A stretch of 42,631 nucleotides of DNA, from assembly GCA_027324805.1 (NCBI GenBank), contig DAHVRZ010000006.1, forward strand, positions 1 to 42,631, read 5' to 3'. The translations under genes were made by a program, and so were the position numbers. Within the stretch, counting starts at the first letter, position 1, and each line of letters starts with the position of its first letter. The DNA comes from Candidatus Parcubacteria bacterium. GTDB taxonomy: Bacteria > Patescibacteriota > Minisyncoccia > UBA6257 > 2-01-FULL-56-20. The notes under the pieces are model-generated. The model ran no database searches and was not told where the DNA came from. It worked only from the letters and a program-made list of their open reading frames with translations. Of the stretch, positions 38,662 through 42,631 are shown piece by piece.

Positions 38662-41600
38662 ATGGCAAAAGCTCCTGCTCCGAAAACCAAGGCGAAAGAC
38701 GGCGCTTCCGGGGATGCTTTTGAAGCCCGCTATAAGGCGCTGAATCCCGAACAGCGCGAGGCGGTGGACGCCATCACGGGGCCCGTGATGGTGATCGCGG
38801 GGCCGGGCACGGGGAAGACGACCGTGCTTACGCTTCGCATCGCGAACATTTTGCGTACGGCAGCGGGCGGGCAGCACGACGGCGCGAAAGACGCGCCTAT
38901 AAAGACCAAGCCCGAGCGTATTCTTGCGCTCACGTTTACCGAAAGCGGCGCCGTCGAAATGCGGCGGAAATTGGCGGAGCTCGTCGGTCAGGAGGCGTAC
39001 AAGGTGGAGATCTCGACGTTCCACGGCTTTGCGAACCGGATCATCCAGGACTACCCTGACCATTTCCCGGAGATCGTGGGCGCGTCGCCGATCACGGAGA
39101 TCGACCAGGTGGACATCGTGCGGCGCTTGCTCGATGCGCGCGGCTCATCGAAAGACGGCGGACTCAAGCTCGACAAACTGCGCCCATTCGGCGATCCATA
39201 CTTCTATTTGCGCGACATCATCCGCGCGGTGACGGAGCTCAAACAGCAGAGCGTCTCGCCCGCAATGTTCGCGAAGATCGCCGCGGACGACCGCGAACGG
39301 TTCTACGCGAATCCGGACCTCGTGCACACCTCCGGCAAGTACGAAGGCAAGATGAAAGGGAAGTACGATTCCGGCGCGAAGAAGATCGAGAAGAACCTCG
39401 AGCTCGTGCGCGTGTACGAGGCGTACCAAGCCGAACTTCGCAAGGCGAAGCAATATGACTACGCGGACATGATCATGTTCACCGCGCTTGCGCTCGAGAA
39501 CGACGGCGACCTCCGCCGCGCGCTCCAGTCCGCCTACGACTATTTCCTGGTGGACGAGCATCAGGACACGAACGACGCGCAGAACAAGATCGTCGAAATG
39601 ATCGCGGGCGGCGAAGGCGAAAGCGAACAGCCGAACCTCTTCGTGGTGGGCGACGAAAAGCAGGCGATCTTCCGGTTCCAGGGCGCCTCGCCCGAGAATT
39701 TCCATTATTTCCGCACGCGCTACAAGGGCGTGAAGCTCATCACGCTCCGCTCCAACTACCGCTCGACGCAGGCCATTTTGAATGCGGCGCAGGCCGTCTC
39801 GCCGCGGGAAACCGAGCTCGTCTCGGAAGCGGGCCACAAGGAATCAGACGCACACCTCGCCGTACTCTCAACCCCGGATGTCGAGATGTATTTTATAGCA
39901 CAAAGGGTTAAAGAATTACTGAAGGGAAACGGTGCGGCGAAGGACGCCGCAGGGGACGCAGTGCCGGCTGAAGAGATCGCGGTTTTGTATCGTGATAACA
40001 AAGACGCGGCGCCCCTGGCGCGGATGTTCGAGCGTCTGCATATACCGTTCAATATAGAATCGGACCAGGACGTGCTCGGCGATACGGAGATCCGCAAGCT
40101 CGTGCGCGTACTCCGCGCGGTCCAGCGCTTCGGCAACGATATCCGGCTCGCCGAGGCGCTCCACGCCGACTTCCTGGGCATCGCGCCGATGGACGCGTAC
40201 CGGATCATGGCCTTCGCGGGGCGGATGAGGCGCGCGGCGCGCATTGCGGCGGAGAATGGAGCCGCGCAAGACGCGACACAAAAAGAAACGCGAAGCGCAG
40301 AGCGGAAGAAGATGACCATCTACGACGTTCTCGCCTCCGCCGAGCTCCAGAAAGAGGCGGGCGTCGTGTCCCAAGAATCCGTGACGGCGGCAACGACCTT
40401 TGCGCGCAACCTGTCCGAGTGGAAGCGCGCCGCCGAAAACGATGGCGCCGTGGAAGCGTTCGAGAAGATTGTTCGTGATTCGGGGTGCCTGGCGGCCGTC
40501 CTGCGGCATCCGTCAGGCAGTGAGAAACTGGCGAAGCTCCACGCACTTTTCGACCTCCTCAAATCGTTCACCGAGCACAAGCGTAATTACACCCTCGACG
40601 ATTTCTTCGCCTATCTCGATTTGATGGAAGAGCACGGCGTGGCGGTGAAGGCCAAGGACACGGTGCGGATGCCGGGCCGCGTGCGCCTCATGACAGCGCA
40701 CAAGTCGAAGGGCCGCGAGTTCGATTATGTTTTCATCATGGGCGCGGTGGACCGCAAATGGGGCTCACGCTGGCATCGCGACTCGCTCACCTTGCCGAAA
40801 GGAATTTATCGGATCGTCCAGGAAGCCGAGGCGGAGGTGGCAAGCGACGGCGATGGCGGGGAAGATGTAAAAGATGATTCCGACGAGCGCAATGTGTTCT
40901 ACGTCGCGCTTACCCGCGCGCGCAAGGAACTCTTCGTGACGATGGCGAAAGCCGATCGTGAAGGGAAGGAGCTGCTGCCGACGCAGTTCGTGAGTGAGAT
41001 GAAGGCGGATATCCTCGCGCCGCTCGATACGGAGCCGTACGAAAAGGAGTTCGACGAGCACCGTGCGGAGATAGAGTTCGGGCAGACATCGAAAGACGGC
41101 GGCAAAAAAGGCGAGCTTGCGGAAACAAAGAAACCGGAGCTCATGGACAAGGAGTTTCTCAACGCGCTCTTCGACCAGCAGGGGATCTCGGTCACCGCAC
41201 TCAATAATTATCTCGAGTGCCCTTGGCATTATTTCTATGTGAATCTCCTCCGCATCCCCGAGGCGCCGAACAAGCACCTCGCGTTCGGCAATGCCGTCCA
41301 TGCGGCGCTCAAAGCGTATTTCGATGAGCTTGACGGCCGCGAAGGACGCGGCAACGAAGGGCGAGACATGGGCAAAGAATGGCTCGTGCGCCGCTTCGAG
41401 GAAGCGCTCGCGCGCGAACCGATCCCGGAGCATGAGTACGAAGAGACGCTTGCGAAGGGCCGCAAAGCCCTGCCCGCCTTCTATGACGAGTATCATACGC
41501 AGTGGCTCGCGTTCCGGAACGGCGGCGGCCGCGGCATGAACGAGGTCCGCGTGGATGGTGTGACGGCGGGAGACACTCCAATCAACGGCAAGCTCGACCG

Positions 41601-41973
41601 GATCGAGATACCGCACGATGGCAAGAGTGTGACCGTCATCGACTACAAGACCGGCCGTTCCAAATCGCGCAACGAGATCGAGGGAAATACGAAGACCTCG
41701 GACGGCAACTATAAGCGCCAGCTCACATTTTATAAACTGCTCCTCGCAAAAGAGGGGAACTACGACATGGCGGAAGGCGTGATCCAATTCGTGGAGCCCG
41801 ACGAACGAGGGAAGCCCCACCGGGAAGCGTTCGCCGTCACGGCTGGCGAGGTCGCCGTGCTCGAAAAGCTCGTCATTGATGTCGCCGGGGAAATACGGGA
41901 ATTGGCCTTTTGGAACAAGGGGTGTCATCAGTCGGATTGCGAATACTGCAGGCTGAGGGAGGGGATGGGATAG
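38662..41973 (+). CDS. UvrD/Rep-family helicase fused to RecB-like (Fe-S) nuclease
   Basis: 1103 residues. Superfamily 1A helicase motifs in order are: GPGTGKTT (47-54), LTFTESGAVEMRRK (Ia), LVDEHQDTND (II), VVGDEKQAIFRFQGA (III), LRSNYRS (IV), LMTAHKSKGREFDYVFIMG (V), VALTRARKELFV (VI). The last 270 residues form a PD-(D/E)xK nuclease of the RecB/AddB/Cas4 type, with FGNAVHAALKAYFD, KLDRIEI and VIDYKTGRSK. Four cysteines (one in ECPW, three in CHQSDCEYC) probably hold a 4Fe-4S cluster. A helicase plus nuclease in one chain suggests AddAB/RecBCD-like double-strand-break processing. The promoter sets the start at 38662; the frame continues far upstream antisense to dus. Confidence 0.92.
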   Translation: MAKAPAPKTKAKDGASGDAFEARYKALNPEQREAVDAITGPVMVIAGPGTGKTTVLTLRIANILRTAAGGQHDGAKDAPIKTKPERILALTFTESGAVEMRRKLAELVGQEAYKVEISTFHGFANRIIQDYPDHFPEIVGASPITEIDQVDIVRRLLDARGSSKDGGLKLDKLRPFGDPYFYLRDIIRAVTELKQQSVSPAMFAKIAADDRERFYANPDLVHTSGKYEGKMKGKYDSGAKKIEKNLELVRVYEAYQAELRKAKQYDYADMIMFTALALENDGDLRRALQSAYDYFLVDEHQDTNDAQNKIVEMIAGGEGESEQPNLFVVGDEKQAIFRFQGASPENFHYFRTRYKGVKLITLRSNYRSTQAILNAAQAVSPRETELVSEAGHKESDAHLAVLSTPDVEMYFIAQRVKELLKGNGAAKDAAGDAVPAEEIAVLYRDNKDAAPLARMFERLHIPFNIESDQDVLGDTEIRKLVRVLRAVQRFGNDIRLAEALHADFLGIAPMDAYRIMAFAGRMRRAARIAAENGAAQDATQKETRSAERKKMTIYDVLASAELQKEAGVVSQESVTAATTFARNLSEWKRAAENDGAVEAFEKIVRDSGCLAAVLRHPSGSEKLAKLHALFDLLKSFTEHKRNYTLDDFFAYLDLMEEHGVAVKAKDTVRMPGRVRLMTAHKSKGREFDYVFIMGAVDRKWGSRWHRDSLTLPKGIYRIVQEAEAEVASDGDGGEDVKDDSDERNVFYVALTRARKELFVTMAKADREGKELLPTQFVSEMKADILAPLDTEPYEKEFDEHRAEIEFGQTSKDGGKKGELAETKKPELMDKEFLNALFDQQGISVTALNNYLECPWHYFYVNLLRIPEAPNKHLAFGNAVHAALKAYFDELDGREGRGNEGRDMGKEWLVRRFEEALAREPIPEHEYEETLAKGRKALPAFYDEYHTQWLAFRNGGGRGMNEVRVDGVTAGDTPINGKLDRIEIPHDGKSVTVIDYKTGRSKSRNEIEGNTKTSDGNYKRQLTFYKLLLAKEGNYDMAEGVIQFVEPDERGKPHREAFAVTAGEVAVLEKLVIDVAGEIRELAFWNKGCHQSDCEYCRLREGMG

Positions 41974-41977
41974 GATT

Positions 41978-42331
41978 ATGAAAAGTATGAGGAACAAAAA
42001 ACAGGCTCGATATGGGACTAACTTTTGGACAACAGAGAATATTCCGGCCGCGGATCTTACTAAGTCTATTATGCAGTGCGCGCGCTATGTGACTGAAATG
42101 GAACGTAGGATGAATGATAAGAAAAAAACAGATGCCCTTGGTGCAGATATTCTAAAACCCAGAATTTCTTTGCTTTGTGGTAGGTCTAAGGAGTGGGCAA
42201 AAGAGCAGCGAGAACAATTCAAAATTTTAAATTCCAGTTTCCATGACATCGCAATTTTAACTTACGATCATGTACTAGAGCGAGCAAAAAGAATTTTAGG
42301 AGAGCCTGAAAAGAAAACTTCTGAACTATGA
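41978..42331 (+). CDS. Shedu (DUF4263) C-terminal fragment
   Basis: 117 residues. The body (ADLTKSIMQCARYVTEMERRM, ILKPRISLLCGRSKEW, EQFKILNSSFHDIAILTYDHVLERAKRIL) matches the last third of Shedu/DUF4263 nuclease domains, where a conserved helix, a strand and the LNxxxHxIxILTYDxLLERA ending occur. The N-terminal region with the catalytic PD-(D/E)xK Glu/Lys pair is absent. It is therefore a 5'-truncated relic, or a standalone module that works with a partner. It begins 5 nt after the helicase stop, its composition is more AT-rich than the neighbours, and its stop overlaps the next start (ATGA). Shedu proteins are anti-phage nucleases, so this may be the edge of a defence locus. Confidence 0.65.
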   Translation: MKSMRNKKQARYGTNFWTTENIPAADLTKSIMQCARYVTEMERRMNDKKKTDALGADILKPRISLLCGRSKEWAKEQREQFKILNSSFHDIAILTYDHVLERAKRILGEPEKKTSEL

Positions 42332-42631
42332 AACCTCATGTTCGTCGAGCTGTTGCATATATTGCTGCGTGCGTCATTTCTAAAAGAAAATCGACGAATA
42401 TTTTCGATTATACTGCATCGCAACATTATTCCTTTTCAATTAACCTAAGGGAAAGCGGTATCGCTGTTTATGACTATGCGCAAGGATGTCATATTTCAGG
42501 TAGCTACTCTTCCTTATTTCACTATGGCGAGCATCATCACATCTCACTAAGAATAGAAGACGATAGATTTAGCGGCTTTGATTTTGGAGAGCATTATCAT
42601 TTTTCGGGACATGTTAGGGAGAGATCCATAT
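42328..42631 (+). CDS. Aromatic/histidine repeat protein, partial (runs off window)
   Basis: The frame opens at ATG 42328, overlapping the Shedu-fragment stop by four bases, and stays open for 101 codons to the window end. The head MKPHVRRAVAYIAACVISKRKS is followed by about four imperfect units of roughly 20 residues. They fit [FYV]-[DH]-[YF]-x(3,4)-H-[YIF]-S: IFDYTASQHYSFS, VYDYAQGCHISGS, LFHYGEHHHISL, FDFGEHYHFSGH. This periodicity suggests a repeat beta structure. Composition is AT-rich like the preceding gene. No function is known to me; the tight coupling implies joint expression with the Shedu fragment. Confidence 0.65.
   Translation, partial: MKPHVRRAVAYIAACVISKRKSTNIFDYTASQHYSFSINLRESGIAVYDYAQGCHISGSYSSLFHYGEHHHISLRIEDDRFSGFDFGEHYHFSGHVRERSI

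Noticed and set aside
38584-39063. Upstream extension of dus by 160 codons
   Set aside because: Antisense to the helicase gene and beyond the dus -10 box at 38598-38593.

Overview
The window reads as chromosomal DNA of a Patescibacteria/CPR bacterium, most like a Parcubacteria (Kaiserbacteria-type) genome. The reasons are a tightly packed, moderately high-GC gene set; a mix of core genes (groES-groEL, gyrB, secE-nusG, rpsS18-type, engB, dus, UvrD/RecB-like helicase) with many small membrane or secreted proteins; a compact archaeal-type UMP kinase; a CxxC...CxxC zinc-ribbon protein; a class E/F-like sortase; and a pilin-like fusion. UGA is used as a stop, so the ordinary bacterial code applies. 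The taxonomic call is inference from gene content, not from a marker-gene tree.

Layout. 1-3.2 kb: glycosyltransferase fragment, DedA, then a thiol-redox set (membrane-anchored DsbA-like thioredoxin, SPW-like protein, glutaredoxin, thioredoxin reductase) closed by a perfect terminator. 3.3-6 kb: two membrane proteins of unknown role, one ending in a pilin-like module. 6.2-8.3 kb: CIRCE-controlled groES-groEL. 8.3-11.1 kb: small secreted cationic protein, LemA-HtpX pair, UMP kinase, tRNA-Ser(GGA). 11.1-16.1 kb: a candidate genomic island at the tRNA-Ser 3' end, holding an inositol-monophosphatase-like protein, two orphans and a P3A-type H+-ATPase. Copies of the tRNA 3' end lie at both sides. 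16.1-19.0 kb: truncated EEP nuclease, Nudix, half-size DMT transporter, EngB, zinc ribbon, YdeI-like protein. 19.3-20.4 kb: an LPNTG protein next to a sortase. 20.3-25.3 kb: PLP aminotransferase, an orphan, an ATP-grasp ligase and a large membrane protein. 25.3-28.2 kb: a minus-strand flavinylation and electron-transfer operon (FMN-binding protein, ApbE, NqrB/RnfD-FNR fusion). 28.3-34.2 kb: M13 peptidase, orphan, gyrB, secE, nusG, rpsR. 34.2-37.4 kb: PAP2 phosphatase, MscL, and a two-component pair. 37.5-42.6 kb: Dus, a UvrD-RecB-type helicase-nuclease, then an AT-richer end with a Shedu (DUF4263) C-terminal fragment coupled to an aromatic/His repeat protein that runs off the window.

Two genome-wide habits stand out. 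First, many genes carry a sigma70-like -10 box only 6-9 nt before the start codon, so their transcripts should be leaderless or nearly so. This rule repeatedly picks the internal start over the longest ORF. A few genes, mostly secreted or membrane proteins, have a Shine-Dalgarno sequence instead. Second, genes are packed so closely that convergent neighbours overlap at their 3' ends (sortase/aminotransferase, orphan/ATP-grasp, PAP2/MscL).

The most promising novel material is the tRNA-Ser island with its structured tRNA-derived repeat, the Shedu-fragment/repeat-protein couple at the right edge, the sortase with a tail-less LPNTG partner, and the minimal flavinylation cassette.
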